A stretch of DNA of 23,286 nt from Tyzzerella sp. UBA1042 (GTDB taxonomy: Bacteria > Bacillota > Clostridia > Lachnospirales > Anaerotignaceae): positions 512 through 23,797 of the forward strand of contig DCDZ01000026.1 of NCBI GenBank assembly GCA_002316675.1, written 5' to 3'. A program made the position numbers and the translations under genes. Of the stretch, positions 1-7,865 are shown piece by piece. The first letter of the stretch is position 1. Each line of letters opens with the position of its first letter. The notes under the pieces were generated by a model that was given only the letters and a program-made list of their open reading frames with translations, had not been told where the DNA came from and did no database searches.

Positions 1-612
1 GAGAACTATCCGATTACAACCATATGCCTGTTTTTTGAAGTATCCCGAAGCGGTTATTACGGCTATGTAAAACGAATGGACAATCAGGATCGGGATGAGC
101 CTTTGGCAAGACAAATCATCGAATATCAGGAATAAATACGAAAATCTTTTCAATCGTGATTTCCACGCTGAACGGCCAAACCGAAAATGGGTAACAGAGA
201 TTTCGTACATTCATACTGGACAAGGTGTTCTTTATTTATCGATTATCAGAGATTTATAGATTGCAGCATTATTTTTTACAAAACAGGTACGGAGCAAACC
301 GTCAGCCTCGTTTGAAACACCATTCGCGCTGCCAAAGAAAAGAAGTGGTCACCGCTGACCAAGGGTTTCAATATACCTCACACGGCTATTGCAACCTAGC
401 CAAAGAATGCGGCATAATCAAGGCGCGCAAACTGTTATGATCATGCTATGGCTGAAAACTTCTTTGGCATTTTGAAATCAGAGTGCATTAACCGCCAGAA
501 AATCCATGATTTTGACATGGCTAAATCTTTGATTGATGAGTATATCTACTTTTACAATCATGAACGCATCCAACTGAAAACAAAACTGACACCAATGGAA
601 GTTCGATGCCAG
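1..612 (+). pseudogene. Degenerate IS3-family transposase (OrfB, DDE integrase), 5' end outside window
   Basis: Pieces of an IS3-type OrfB can be read in three different frames. Frame 1 from base 1 gives YPITTICLFFEVSRSGYYGY and stops at 133-135. Frame 2 from 152 gives the PNRKWVTEISYIHTG block and stops at 257-259. Frame 3 gives VVTADQGFQYTS around 340-380. Frame 1 from 448 gives MAENFFGILKSE and the FYNHERI tail. The spacing between the second and third blocks is much shorter than in intact transposases, so there is an internal deletion as well as frameshifts. The first catalytic Asp of the usual WVTDITYI motif reads Glu here, while the second Asp (TADQG) and the Glu (MAENFF) remain. The gene cannot make a working enzyme. 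IS3-family identity is confident; the exact subgroup (IS150-like) is a guess. Confidence 0.88.
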
Positions 613-675
613 CCTACTTCATTCCTTTTCCTTGCATTAGGGGGGCGTTTTTTATACAGTCCGTACATTCTGGGG

Positions 676-697
676 CAGTTCAGTTCAGTTCAGTTCA
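676..697. repeat. Short tandem repeat, four CAGTT units
   Basis: CAGTT is repeated four times head to tail (676-695), followed by CA. It sits exactly where the IS right end would stop, so it may be terminal-repeat sequence multiplied by slippage or a target-site effect. Confidence 0.8.
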
Positions 698-821
698 TAT
701 TTCGCGGGAGGCTTTTTGTGTTTTATAAAAAAATTTTGCACCATTGATACCGAATAATTCATTGGTTAGCAGTCAATGTTACTGTGGGGGTTTGATTTTA
801 CGGGGAAGGTGTCGGGGTGTA

Positions 822-1643
822 TTACCGGTAGTGCTCCTTTAACTGGTGGAGACGGGAAAGCTGTTGTACCGCATCGGTGCCCATTTTTTCGGAGATTGAG
901 ACTACAAGTGCGTCCACAATAGCCGCAGGGGCCGCCATGGAATGATATTCTCTGGGTTCTCCACGGTAAACAAAAAGATTGATATCCGCCAACTCTTCTT
1001 GAGGGGCATACAGCCTGCTGGTGAAAGCCAGCGTTTGGAAACCAACCTGCTTTTGATAATCAAGAATCATCTCTCCCTCTTTGGGTACCTTGGAAAAGGC
1101 AAAAAAGATTACCAAATCTTCTTTCCCGGCTTGTGCCAACCCCTCCAACACCTCGGAGCCCCCCGAAGGCAGCAGAGAAACCGCAAAACCGAGGCGCCGG
1201 AGGCGGAACAGCAGAAGCTGCCCTAGGCTGACCGAGGCGCTTTTTGCGTGGATGAATATCCGGCGGGCATTCAGCATAGATTGTAAGGCTTGTTCAAAAG
1301 CGTAGGAATCTATCTGCTCCAGTGTTTTTTGCAGGCAAAGCTGTTGATGAAGCAGCCAGTTTTCCACCGTAAAGCCGGATTCCCGCAACAGCGTACCCGC
1401 CATTTTTACCGCCGGGCCTTCATCGGCGATTTGCCGGACAATAAAGCTTTTCAACTCCTTGAAGTCTTTACAGCCAATATGCCTTGCAAAGCGAGAGATG
1501 GTGGCATCCGAGACCTTCAGTTGGGCCGCAAGCTGCCCGATAGTTATAAATAAGAAGGAATCCGTATGGTTTCCGATATATTCCATAATTTTCTGCTCTG
1601 ATTTTGTCAGATCACCGGGCATCACCGGAAATTTTAGTTGCAT
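822..1643 (-). CDS. RpiR/MurR-family transcriptional regulator (HTH + SIS domain)
   Basis: This 273-residue protein has the usual RpiR layout. An N-terminal helix-turn-helix covers about residues 1-77, with the typical VSDATISRFARHIGCKDFKE segment. A SIS (sugar isomerase) domain covers about residues 115-255. Family members bind phosphosugars or related phosphorylated ligands through the SIS domain and repress or activate nearby transport and catabolic genes. The start is well supported by AGGAGGT about 7 bases before the ATG. It is the last gene of the minus-strand ECF-PHP cluster, separated from the PHP gene by about 105 bases that contain a 14-bp perfect palindrome (1673-1686), so it may have its own autoregulated promoter. 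No terminator is visible downstream. The ligand is unknown; the neighbours suggest it is the imported compound or a phosphorylated product of it. Confidence 0.88.
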   Translation of the reverse strand: MQLKFPVMPGDLTKSEQKIMEYIGNHTDSFLFITIGQLAAQLKVSDATISRFARHIGCKDFKELKSFIVRQIADEGPAVKMAGTLLRESGFTVENWLLHQQLCLQKTLEQIDSYAFEQALQSMLNARRIFIHAKSASVSLGQLLLFRLRRLGFAVSLLPSGGSEVLEGLAQAGKEDLVIFFAFSKVPKEGEMILDYQKQVGFQTLAFTSRLYAPQEELADINLFVYRGEPREYHSMAAPAAIVDALVVSISEKMGTDAVQQLSRLHQLKEHYR

Positions 1644-1672
1644 GGGAAAACCTCCTTGAGAATGAAAAGGAA

Positions 1673-1686
1673 TTGCTGATCAGCAA
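1673..1686. promoter_or_regulatory. Perfect 14-bp palindrome upstream of rpiR-like gene, candidate operator
   Basis: TTGCTGATCAGCAA is its own reverse complement and lies 30 bases upstream of the regulator's start codon. Its length and symmetry suit a dimeric helix-turn-helix protein. Autoregulation is inferred only from position; no clear promoter hexamers were found next to it. Confidence 0.45.
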
Positions 1687-1748
1687 GCAAACAATTGCCG
1701 CTGCCTTTCACGCAGTCCTTTAAAAATATTTTCTAAGCAGTACTTAGT

Positions 1749-2591
1749 TTACTTCTGTAAAATAGGGGGAGGGCACAACTCCGGATATTCAAAGGGATAC
1801 AACTCCGTATCCTCAAGAAGCAGCGCAACATAATCCCCGCCCAAGGCATGGACTGTTTTCAGTGCCCGCTTGACCAATCCCGCTGTTTTAACGCGGAAGG
1901 CGGCATCAGGATGCATCTCGATTTGGTAATGCTCTCCTTGAATCTGTTCCCGCAGGGCAGCAACAGTGGTGCATTCTTTTTCAAAGCAGGTACGGATGCA
2001 GCCATATTGGGTGGCCTGATGTGTGTCACTGCCTGACAACACAGGCTTGCCTAGTGTTTTCCCCAGTGCGTAGGTCATCTGCCGGGTTCTCTCCGGATGC
2101 TCTGCCATATCCTTTCCGTTAAGATCCAAAAAATCCAGACGGCAAAGCTGGTCGTAAGGCAATTCCGGAATATGCCCTCCCTCACGAAAAGGGTGCGCCG
2201 CCCCCACCAGGATGGGATATTCTTCTAATAAATCTATCAGTTTGACAAAGGGAGGGAAGCTGTCCTTCCCTTTGTAAGGTTCCAACCGCATATTTAAATC
2301 AAGCATATCCTCCAGTATGCCGATTGCAAGCATATGTCCGCCCTCGGCAATATCTATTTCCATGCCGGGGAAAATCCGAAGGCCGTTAAAAACCAAAGTA
2401 TCTCCTTCTCTGACTGAGGATAAGGCCACATAACGGTACAACTCGCTGAATTGCCATGTATTGAAATGCTCGGTTAGGCAAAGGGCATCCAGCCCGGCAT
2501 TTTTGGCTGTCGATAACAGCCAGTCGGTGTATTGGGTGGAAAAAGGCAGCATTTTTGCCAGCTTGGCATGGGTGTGAAAATCTATATACAA
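1749..2591 (-). CDS. PHP-domain metal-dependent phosphoesterase
   Basis: This is a PHP-family metal-dependent hydrolase of about 280 residues. Metal-ligand motifs seen in order are DFHTHA near the N-terminus, LTEHFN, the GGHMLAIG segment, AAHPFREGG and SGSDTHQ, so the active site looks complete. PHP proteins hydrolyse phosphoesters such as histidinol phosphate or nucleotide phosphates; the substrate here is not recognisable. A longer reading frame begins at 2645, but the TTG at 2589-2591 is the better start: it has AAAGGAAGAG at proper spacing, puts the HTH metal motif at the very N-terminus as is usual, and avoids overlap with the upstream ecfT-like gene, which stops at 2606. It is the fourth gene of the ECF operon, so it probably acts on the transported substrate or its phosphorylated form (inference). 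Confidence 0.85.
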   Translation of the reverse strand: MYIDFHTHAKLAKMLPFSTQYTDWLLSTAKNAGLDALCLTEHFNTWQFSELYRYVALSSVREGDTLVFNGLRIFPGMEIDIAEGGHMLAIGILEDMLDLNMRLEPYKGKDSFPPFVKLIDLLEEYPILVGAAHPFREGGHIPELPYDQLCRLDFLDLNGKDMAEHPERTRQMTYALGKTLGKPVLSGSDTHQATQYGCIRTCFEKECTTVAALREQIQGEHYQIEMHPDAAFRVKTAGLVKRALKTVHALGGDYVALLLEDTELYPFEYPELCPPPILQK

Positions 2592-2605
2592 AATATCTCT
2601 TCCTT

Positions 2606-3457
2606 TCAAAGTAGACTGGAAATTAACAGAGTAACCGCAACCCACATAAAAGAGAGTGCGGGAAAAAGCAAATCATTATTCGTCAACCGCAGAGCAGACA
2701 GCCGTATCTTCTTTACCTCCTTGTTCACCGCCGCATAGCGGTAGCCTTTTAGCTCCAGTGCTTCCACGGTGGTGCGGGAGCGCTTTGCGGTATTGAGCAT
2801 CAGCGGATAAAAGGCGTGCATAATCACCTTCACTTGGTAAATCAGGTATTTCAGGTTTCCTGCGAAGGTTTTTCGGGACGGAGGATTTCCACGCATCCGA
2901 TAGGAAAGCAGGATATTTTGAAATTCCTGCAGAAGCACAGGCAAAATACGGTAAGCGTAGGAAATAGAGAAGGACAAGCGTTCCGGAAACCCGAACCACA
3001 TCAGCCCGTTCGCCAGTTGATCCGGATCCAACCCGGAAAAAACAGTGATGGAAGCAAGAGACACCGTTGAAATTTTCAGACTCAGCGTAAGTAGCGGCAG
3101 AAAGGCGGATGCGTCTCCGCCAAAAAGCAGGATAACGATCAGTAAATAACCAGTCTGAGAGAAAACACCCAAAACGAAAAGTAATAGAACCAGACCGGCC
3201 ACCCTAGCAAGCATGGTTGTAATCGTCACCAGAATGAAACAGCCCAGTAAAAAAATTATATCATGTGAGAACCAGGGAATCAAACCAAAAAACAGATACC
3301 AGACCAACAGAATGCGAGGGTCGAGGCCCGCAATGACGGTGTCCTTGTTTCCATATGCGTTTTTCAGCACCTGCGTGCGCAAAAAATCAATCGACATCTT
3401 ATCCATAATGTTCTCCGAGAGTTTTTCGGAGAACTTCTTTTTTATATCACTGCTCAT
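2606..3457 (-). CDS. ECF transporter T component (EcfT-like transmembrane protein)
   Basis: This is the integral membrane coupling subunit of an energy-coupling factor importer, about 283 residues. Hydrophobic segments such as ILLVWYLFFGLIPWF and FILVTITTMLARVAGLVLLL mark the N-terminal membrane helices. The two cytoplasmic coupling motifs of the family are visible as SYRMRG and ALELKGYR in the C-terminal half. The ATG at 3457 is chosen over an upstream in-frame start (3571) because it has GGAGGT six bases before it and overlaps the end of the ATPase gene by only 11 bp, a normal coupled arrangement. It links the fused ATPase upstream with the S component. The sequence is clearly different from the second EcfT at 20603-21427, so this is a dedicated T subunit. 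Confidence 0.87.
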   Translation of the reverse strand: MSSDIKKKFSEKLSENIMDKMSIDFLRTQVLKNAYGNKDTVIAGLDPRILLVWYLFFGLIPWFSHDIIFLLGCFILVTITTMLARVAGLVLLLFVLGVFSQTGYLLIVILLFGGDASAFLPLLTLSLKISTVSLASITVFSGLDPDQLANGLMWFGFPERLSFSISYAYRILPVLLQEFQNILLSYRMRGNPPSRKTFAGNLKYLIYQVKVIMHAFYPLMLNTAKRSRTTVEALELKGYRYAAVNKEVKKIRLSALRLTNNDLLFPALSFMWVAVTLLISSLL

Positions 3458-5243
3458 TTTGGACCTCCGCGAAGTTTTCAAGAAATTCATCCACTGTATA
3501 GCAAAGAGCACGCTGATGCAAGGCACGTCCCATAGAGAATATTTCTGGCGGACGGATCCCTGCCTGGGCAATCACAGCCGCATTCCCAAAAATCTCGTCT
3601 CGGGTTCCGTCGGCAATGACCTTGCCCCGGCACAGTACCACAATGCGCTGCGCCCATTCGCAGACCAACTGCATATCATGGGTGGCGATGATGACTGTCT
3701 TTGTGATATGCTTGATATCATTTAGCGTGCGCATGATTTCCTTGCGTGTTGCAATGTCAAGGTTGGCCGTCGGTTCATCAAGCAGCAGGATTTCCGGGTG
3801 AAGGGCAATTCCTATGGCAAGACTGGCCCGACGCATTTGACCGCCGGATAGCAGACGCCCATCCCTTTCTTTTAACTCAGTGAGGCGAAAACGCTCCAAA
3901 AGTTCCGCCGTACGGTTTTCGTAGTCGGCCACACCCCGCATTTTCATGGCATAGGCAATGTCCGCCTGAATGGAATCTTGAATGAACATCTCCTCGGGGT
4001 TCTGATAAACCAACGAGATCATTCGTGATAACTCCTCCGGGCTCCAATAGGGCACGGCCACTTTATCGGGAAATATCGTTTGGCTAGAGTCTTCGGAGAA
4101 AGCTTCTTGCTTTGCACCGTTTGTGCCTTTTTGCCGCCTGATATTCCCTCCGAATATTGTAATATTCCCCCAGCTTGGCTTCATCAGGCCGATCATCAGC
4201 TTCATCAAGGTGGTTTTTCCTGCGCCGTTGGAGCCGATAACGGCAATTTTATCCCCGCGCTTGATTTCCAGATCCAGACCTTCGAAGATATGACCGTCCT
4301 TGCCGTGGATGGTCTTGTAGGAGGCGAATACACTGTGAAATCGGGCGATGATATCCTCTTCATCGGAGCTCTCAGCCTGAGGGCGGGTTTGTGTACCGGC
4401 ATAAGCAAGCTTATCAAATATTTTTTTCCCCGTTTCAATGGTTGTGGGCAGCGGAGCATGGGGAGACAACAGCCCGGCCTGCTTCATCCGATAGGCGGCA
4501 AGGGTAATTTGCGGCGGAAAGATATTGCAGGCCTGCAATTCCTCAACCCGCTGTAAAGCTTCCTGCGTCGGCAACTGCCATGCAAAGCTGCCGTCCTTTA
4601 ACAGCAGGACATTCTTACAGTAATTGGCAATGTAGTCTGTGTGGTGCTCAATAACAATAATGGTTTTTCCATGCTTCTCATTCAGCTCCCGAAGAATTTC
4701 ATAAATATGGTCGGCATGGCGGGGGTCAAGCTGGGCTATGGGTTCGTCCAGAATCAGAATATCCGGCCGCAGCGCTACGGCACCCGCCAATGCCAGCAAA
4801 TGGGTCTGTCCGCCGGAAAGCTGCCAGATATAGTCGCTTTTTTTTTCTTGAAGTCCGCACAGAGAAAGTGCCTCAAGGCCCCGGGCTGCATAATCGGGTA
4901 TTGCGTAATTCAGACAAGCGTAGGATGCATCATCCAATACGGTGGGGCGTACAATTTGGTTTTCAAAATCTTGATAAACGTATCCCACCTTGCGGGCCAA
5001 GGTGCCCACATCGGTGTGTACGGTGTCCAAGCCCCCTACCTTTACGCTGCCGCTGAAACTTCCCGTGATGAAATGAGGGATCAGTCCGTTGAGCACTTTG
5101 CACAGAGTAGACTTTCCACAGCCGTTGTTTCCAACGACTGCCAGAAAGTCACCCTGGGGAATTTGCAGGGATATATTTTTCAGTGTAGGCTCTGATGCTG
5201 CCGGATAGGAATATGTCAGGTTTTCTATTTCGACAATATTCAT
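3447..5243 (-). CDS. ECF transporter ATPase with two fused ATP-binding domains
   Basis: A single 598-residue chain carries two complete ABC ATPase domains. Domain 1 has Walker A GNNGCGKST at about 38-46, Q-loop Q91, signature LSGGQ at 142-146, Walker B ILILDEP at 162-168 and switch His near 200. Domain 2 has Walker A GSNGAGKTT at 337-345, signature LSGGQ at 465-469, Walker B LLLDEP at 486-491 and switch His near 522. The linker of about residues 250-300 is polar and acidic (ESSDEED). All catalytic motifs are intact in both halves. The fusion replaces the separate EcfA1 and EcfA2 of shared systems and is typical of dedicated ECF importers such as YkoD. It starts 5 bases after the S-component gene and overlaps the T-component gene by 11 bp, so S, A-A and T are made from one message. 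Confidence 0.92.
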   Translation of the reverse strand: MNIVEIENLTYSYPAASEPTLKNISLQIPQGDFLAVVGNNGCGKSTLCKVLNGLIPHFITGSFSGSVKVGGLDTVHTDVGTLARKVGYVYQDFENQIVRPTVLDDASYACLNYAIPDYAARGLEALSLCGLQEKKSDYIWQLSGGQTHLLALAGAVALRPDILILDEPIAQLDPRHADHIYEILRELNEKHGKTIIVIEHHTDYIANYCKNVLLLKDGSFAWQLPTQEALQRVEELQACNIFPPQITLAAYRMKQAGLLSPHAPLPTTIETGKKIFDKLAYAGTQTRPQAESSDEEDIIARFHSVFASYKTIHGKDGHIFEGLDLEIKRGDKIAVIGSNGAGKTTLMKLMIGLMKPSWGNITIFGGNIRRQKGTNGAKQEAFSEDSSQTIFPDKVAVPYWSPEELSRMISLVYQNPEEMFIQDSIQADIAYAMKMRGVADYENRTAELLERFRLTELKERDGRLLSGGQMRRASLAIGIALHPEILLLDEPTANLDIATRKEIMRTLNDIKHITKTVIIATHDMQLVCEWAQRIVVLCRGKVIADGTRDEIFGNAAVIAQAGIRPPEIFSMGRALHQRALCYTVDEFLENFAEVQNEQ

Positions 5244-5248
5244 GCCAT

Positions 5249-6088
5249 TTACCCCGCTTTCTTGCTAGTATTTGTCCGTAAAATCAGTATAATTACGAGG
5301 ATGACTGCCGCCGCTACGATCATACCTATTGCAAAGGCCGTGCCGCTTTCTGCCCATCCGGCCTCCCAATCGATTAACTCGAAGCCGCTCTCAGCTAACA
5401 TTTCTGCCGCAATCGCTGCCGCAAAGCCAACCAGAGAACCCAGAATGACCTTTACATTTACCGCATCAAGCCAGGTATCTTTTGTTCTGGGCTGCATACC
5501 CAAAAGGGGCTCAATTTTGCCGTAAAGCTTGGGCACCAGATACAAAGCGGGTAACAGACAGAAGAGAATGCCGGAGAAGAGCACATCGTTTAGGAAGGCA
5601 AAGCCCTCGGTGGCGAACACGCTTTGCGGAAGCCCGGCCACGGCCTCAAAATCTTCAACGGCAAACTGTACCTTGAGAATATCTACAATGGTGCCCATAA
5701 GGAGCTGGAGCACCGTGCCGGCCATGGCTGCAAACCCTACCAGCTTGCGGTTACTGGGGTTGCTTACCAACCGGCCTGCAATGTATACGCCGATGGTGAC
5801 GGTGATGAATTTTTCCAACTCACCCAACCCGCCAAACTGGCCGAGCATGATCTCACTGAATACCAGCTCACCCGTTGCTGCGCCTAACGCTACAGATATA
5901 GGATCAAAGAGCATGGCCAGAGTTAGGGGAATAAACAGGAAATATTCCACGGAAAATTCCACAATACCAACCTGAAAAGATGGAATCAGCTCTGAAAAGA
6001 GTGTTGCCAGCCCATACATGGACATGGTCAGCACAAAGATCATAAGCTTTTGAGGCTGAGCGGCGGTGTAATTGTTTATCTGCTGCAT
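5249..6088 (-). CDS. ECF transporter S component, substrate unknown
   Basis: This 279-residue, strongly hydrophobic protein has about six or more membrane segments and ends in a last helix (IGMIVAAAVILVIILIL) and a short basic tail. It is first in the operon, directly before the fused ATPase and T component, which is the position of the substrate-binding S subunit. It is longer than most S components (about 180-200 residues). I associate it from memory with a clostridial family sometimes mislabelled 'cell division protein FtsQ'; nothing in it resembles real FtsQ. The start has AGGAGGA seven bases before the ATG. The substrate is not deducible from the sequence; a PHP phosphoesterase and an RpiR/SIS regulator in the same operon make a phosphorylated or sugar-derived compound a reasonable guess, not more. 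Confidence 0.8.
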   Translation of the reverse strand: MQQINNYTAAQPQKLMIFVLTMSMYGLATLFSELIPSFQVGIVEFSVEYFLFIPLTLAMLFDPISVALGAATGELVFSEIMLGQFGGLGELEKFITVTIGVYIAGRLVSNPSNRKLVGFAAMAGTVLQLLMGTIVDILKVQFAVEDFEAVAGLPQSVFATEGFAFLNDVLFSGILFCLLPALYLVPKLYGKIEPLLGMQPRTKDTWLDAVNVKVILGSLVGFAAAIAAEMLAESGFELIDWEAGWAESGTAFAIGMIVAAAVILVIILILRTNTSKKAG

Positions 6089-6182
6089 TGATACATCCTC
6101 CTAATTTTTTGTTGTGGGTTATCAGTTATGCTATATAGCGGCGAGCCCGAAAATGCAGATCATTTTGAGATTCGCTAGGTAT

Positions 6183-6212
6183 AGTATAGTGGCTCTTACG
6201 TAAATTCTACAA
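6183..6212 (-). promoter_or_regulatory. Promoter of the ECF-PHP-rpiR operon
   Basis: On the minus strand TTGTAG (6207-6212) and TATACT (6183-6188) are separated by 18 bp, giving a sigma-A type promoter with a good -10 and a weak -35. Transcription would start near 6176 and leave a leader of about 88 bases before the S-component start. Confidence 0.6.
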
Positions 6213-6220
6213 CAGTAGAA
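6205..6220. promoter_or_regulatory. Inverted repeat over the -35 of the ECF operon, candidate operator
   Basis: TTCTAC and GTAGAA form a perfect 6-bp dyad separated by AACA, covering the -35 hexamer. A protein bound here would block polymerase. The RpiR-like product of the same operon is the obvious candidate, but its other candidate site (1673-1686) has a different sequence, so the link is unproven. Confidence 0.45.
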
Positions 6221-6279
6221 AGGTAAAATGTAAGTAAATTTACATTAGATTGTAATATGAAAATAATTTTTAAATCAAC

Positions 6280-6319
6280 AAAAAAGCGCAAATCGGATAC
6301 AGCCGAAATGCGCTTTTTT
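6280..6319 (-). terminator. Rho-independent terminator between the acetyltransferase side and the ECF operon
   Basis: An A-run followed by GCGC at 6280-6289 pairs with GCGC and a T-run at 6310-6319, with TCGG/CCGA closing the loop after a small internal mismatch. On the minus strand the hairpin is followed by six T's; the A/T symmetry would allow use in both directions. It would stop messages from the acetyltransferase before they enter the ECF promoter region. Confidence 0.75.
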
Positions 6320-6627
6320 ATTCGATTATTTTTTTCATTTTTCTGTGGTATGCCCACGAAAGAAATACATATTTCTTTTTGAATGCTTCTTTGAATCTGC
6401 TTAACGAAATAAAGCTGTGTCTTCTAAAATATACAAATAGTTCCTTTGATTTTTGCAATCGTTTTTATATCTTATAGCGGTGGGTTATATTCTGAAGCAT
6501 TCTCTGAAAATTTTTTGAGCTATGTTGGGCTGATTTTGCAGAATGCATTCAATGTAATAGGGGATACGGCTTCTGTGGGTTTTCATCCATGCGTTCTTTC
6601 CCACCGGTGATTTTTTCTAAATGTTTT
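6320..6627. other. AT-rich intergenic stretch, no confident gene
   Basis: These 308 bases hold no convincing gene. On the minus strand a basic open frame with no ribosome binding site runs from a TTG at 6458 to a stop at 6318-6320 that touches the terminator hairpin. It includes FKEAFKKKYVFLSWAYHRKM and may be the 3' remnant of a lost gene. Confidence 0.4.
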
Positions 6628-7377
6628 TTATTTTTTGAGTATTCTTTTTAAGTAGGCGGCATCTAATAAATTCACTGTCTCAAAATTCCCTTTATAAAAT
6701 ACACCCCAGTTATTGAACACGCAAGGCAATGATTTTGCTTTTTCCAGGGTATCCACCTGCATTAGAGATACGGAAACATCATGCATTGCACAATACTGTT
6801 TTACCATATCAACGGTTTGAAAGACAAAGGGGCATTGCATATCGTAATAAATGGTGAGCTCTTTGCTTTCCACTTTCAGCGCTTTGGCATTTTGTGCGAA
6901 CCTTGGCGTTGTGCCATCAAAAGAAAAGGCAAGCAATTCATAGCCATTATCGGTGGTATCCACAGTCTGAAAGCCGAATTTTTTTGCAAAGGCTTGGTCT
7001 GAAAGCCAAGATTTTTGCTTTTTTGCCCCAAGCATACAAATGCCGGATTTCCCCTTTTCTTTCGCATCCGCCAAACAATACTCCATCAGCAATTTGCCAT
7101 ACCCTTTTTTCTTGTAGCTGCCCAAAACCCATAAGCAATACACATAATAATAGTTATCACCAATGATGGGAACCCAAGCGGTTTCGAGGGGCGCATATTC
7201 GATAAAAACCGTCGCCTTTGCATTGAGCTTCCGGAAGACATGGCCTTCCTTTAGTCGGTCGGAGAGCCATTGCCGTTTTGCTTCAATACCCGGATGGGCC
7301 TTTTTACTGCGGATTATGCAGCACAAGTGCTCATCCCCGAGGTTTTCTGCTGTTAGATTTACAAAATCAGTACACAT
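6628..7377 (-). CDS. GNAT-family N-acetyltransferase with YoaP-like C-terminal domain
   Basis: This is a 249-residue two-domain protein. Residues about 1-155 are a GNAT acetyltransferase; the acetyl-CoA binding loop is visible as KKKGYGKLL. Residues about 170-249 begin with TIYYDMQCPFVFQTVDMVKQY, a thioredoxin-fold-like segment found C-terminal to the acetyltransferase in YoaP-type proteins of Bacillus and clostridia. Total length matches that family (about 250). GNAT enzymes move an acetyl group from acetyl-CoA to an amine; the acceptor is unknown. The start is supported by GAGAGGAAA about 7 bases upstream. It is probably monocistronic: the neighbours are a broken gene upstream and a terminator about 300 bases downstream. 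Confidence 0.85.
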   Translation of the reverse strand: MCTDFVNLTAENLGDEHLCCIIRSKKAHPGIEAKRQWLSDRLKEGHVFRKLNAKATVFIEYAPLETAWVPIIGDNYYYVYCLWVLGSYKKKGYGKLLMEYCLADAKEKGKSGICMLGAKKQKSWLSDQAFAKKFGFQTVDTTDNGYELLAFSFDGTTPRFAQNAKALKVESKELTIYYDMQCPFVFQTVDMVKQYCAMHDVSVSLMQVDTLEKAKSLPCVFNNWGVFYKGNFETVNLLDAAYLKRILKK

Positions 7378-7499
7378 TTTTATTTCCTCTCTCAGAAGCT
7401 CCTATTGATTGAGGGACTTCTCGTGATATAAAAACTAAACAATTCATTTTTTTAATCATGTGGAATGCTTTCATATAAAGGGCTGTTGTTTCGGGAGCT

Positions 7500-7787
7500 T
7501 CAAAATGTCCATATGCCACAGGCATACCCATGGTTTTTTATTTTTTCCAGTGCCAGGGCAACACCATTACGATATTCCTTGTCAATATCCTTGCCCTCAC
7601 TGTCTACAACTTTTCCGTTTATGATTTCCGCAAGGTTGCGTGGTGCACCCAAGCCGGCCAGTATTTCCGGACAAACCGTAATAATTTCTTTGTCAGCCAA
7701 GAATGCCCATACTCTGGGATTATCATTGTTTTTGCCGTTATATTTACAATTTTCTCCTATGATGCACGCACTAACCAGTACCTTCAA
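7500..7787 (-). pseudogene. DUF523 family protein, C-terminally truncated
   Basis: The first 90 residues match the DUF523 pattern well: LVSACIIGENCKYNGKNN, then PRVWAFL, VCPEILAGLGAPR and AEIINGKVVDSEGKD. Family proteins are about 140-150 residues and continue with a conserved segment around ILKARSPSCG. Here the frame stops after GYACGIWTF at 95 residues. The remains of that segment (ATTTTGAAG, coding ILK) can be read in another frame exactly at the break, so a frameshift followed by decay is the likely cause. The start is a TTG with GGAGG about 8 bases before it. DUF523 has no firmly known role. It may still be translated as a fragment, but it should be treated as inactivated. Confidence 0.72.
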
Positions 7788-7865
7788 AATAGGTTCCTCC
7801 CCGCAAGCTTGCTGTTTTCTACTTTACCTATAGACACAACATGAACGGTAGCTTTTTCCCTTTGC

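Larger units (their letters stand above)
1..697 (+). mobile_element. Remnant of an IS3-family insertion sequence with its right end
   Basis: This covers the broken transposase and about 85 bases after it. The stretch CATTCTGGGGCAGTTCA near 666-682 has the look of a terminal inverted repeat of Gram-positive IS3 elements. It runs into four tandem copies of CAGTT at 676-695. The left end lies outside the window, so the target duplication cannot be checked. Confidence 0.6.

Noticed and set aside
2592..2645. ATG-started N-terminal extension of the PHP protein
   Set aside because: It overlaps the ecfT-like gene and pushes the metal motif away from the N-terminus; the TTG at 2591 has the ribosome binding site.
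4080..4556. 158-residue plus-strand frame within the fused ATPase gene
   Set aside because: It is a shadow of the ATPase, which has all catalytic motifs on the other strand.
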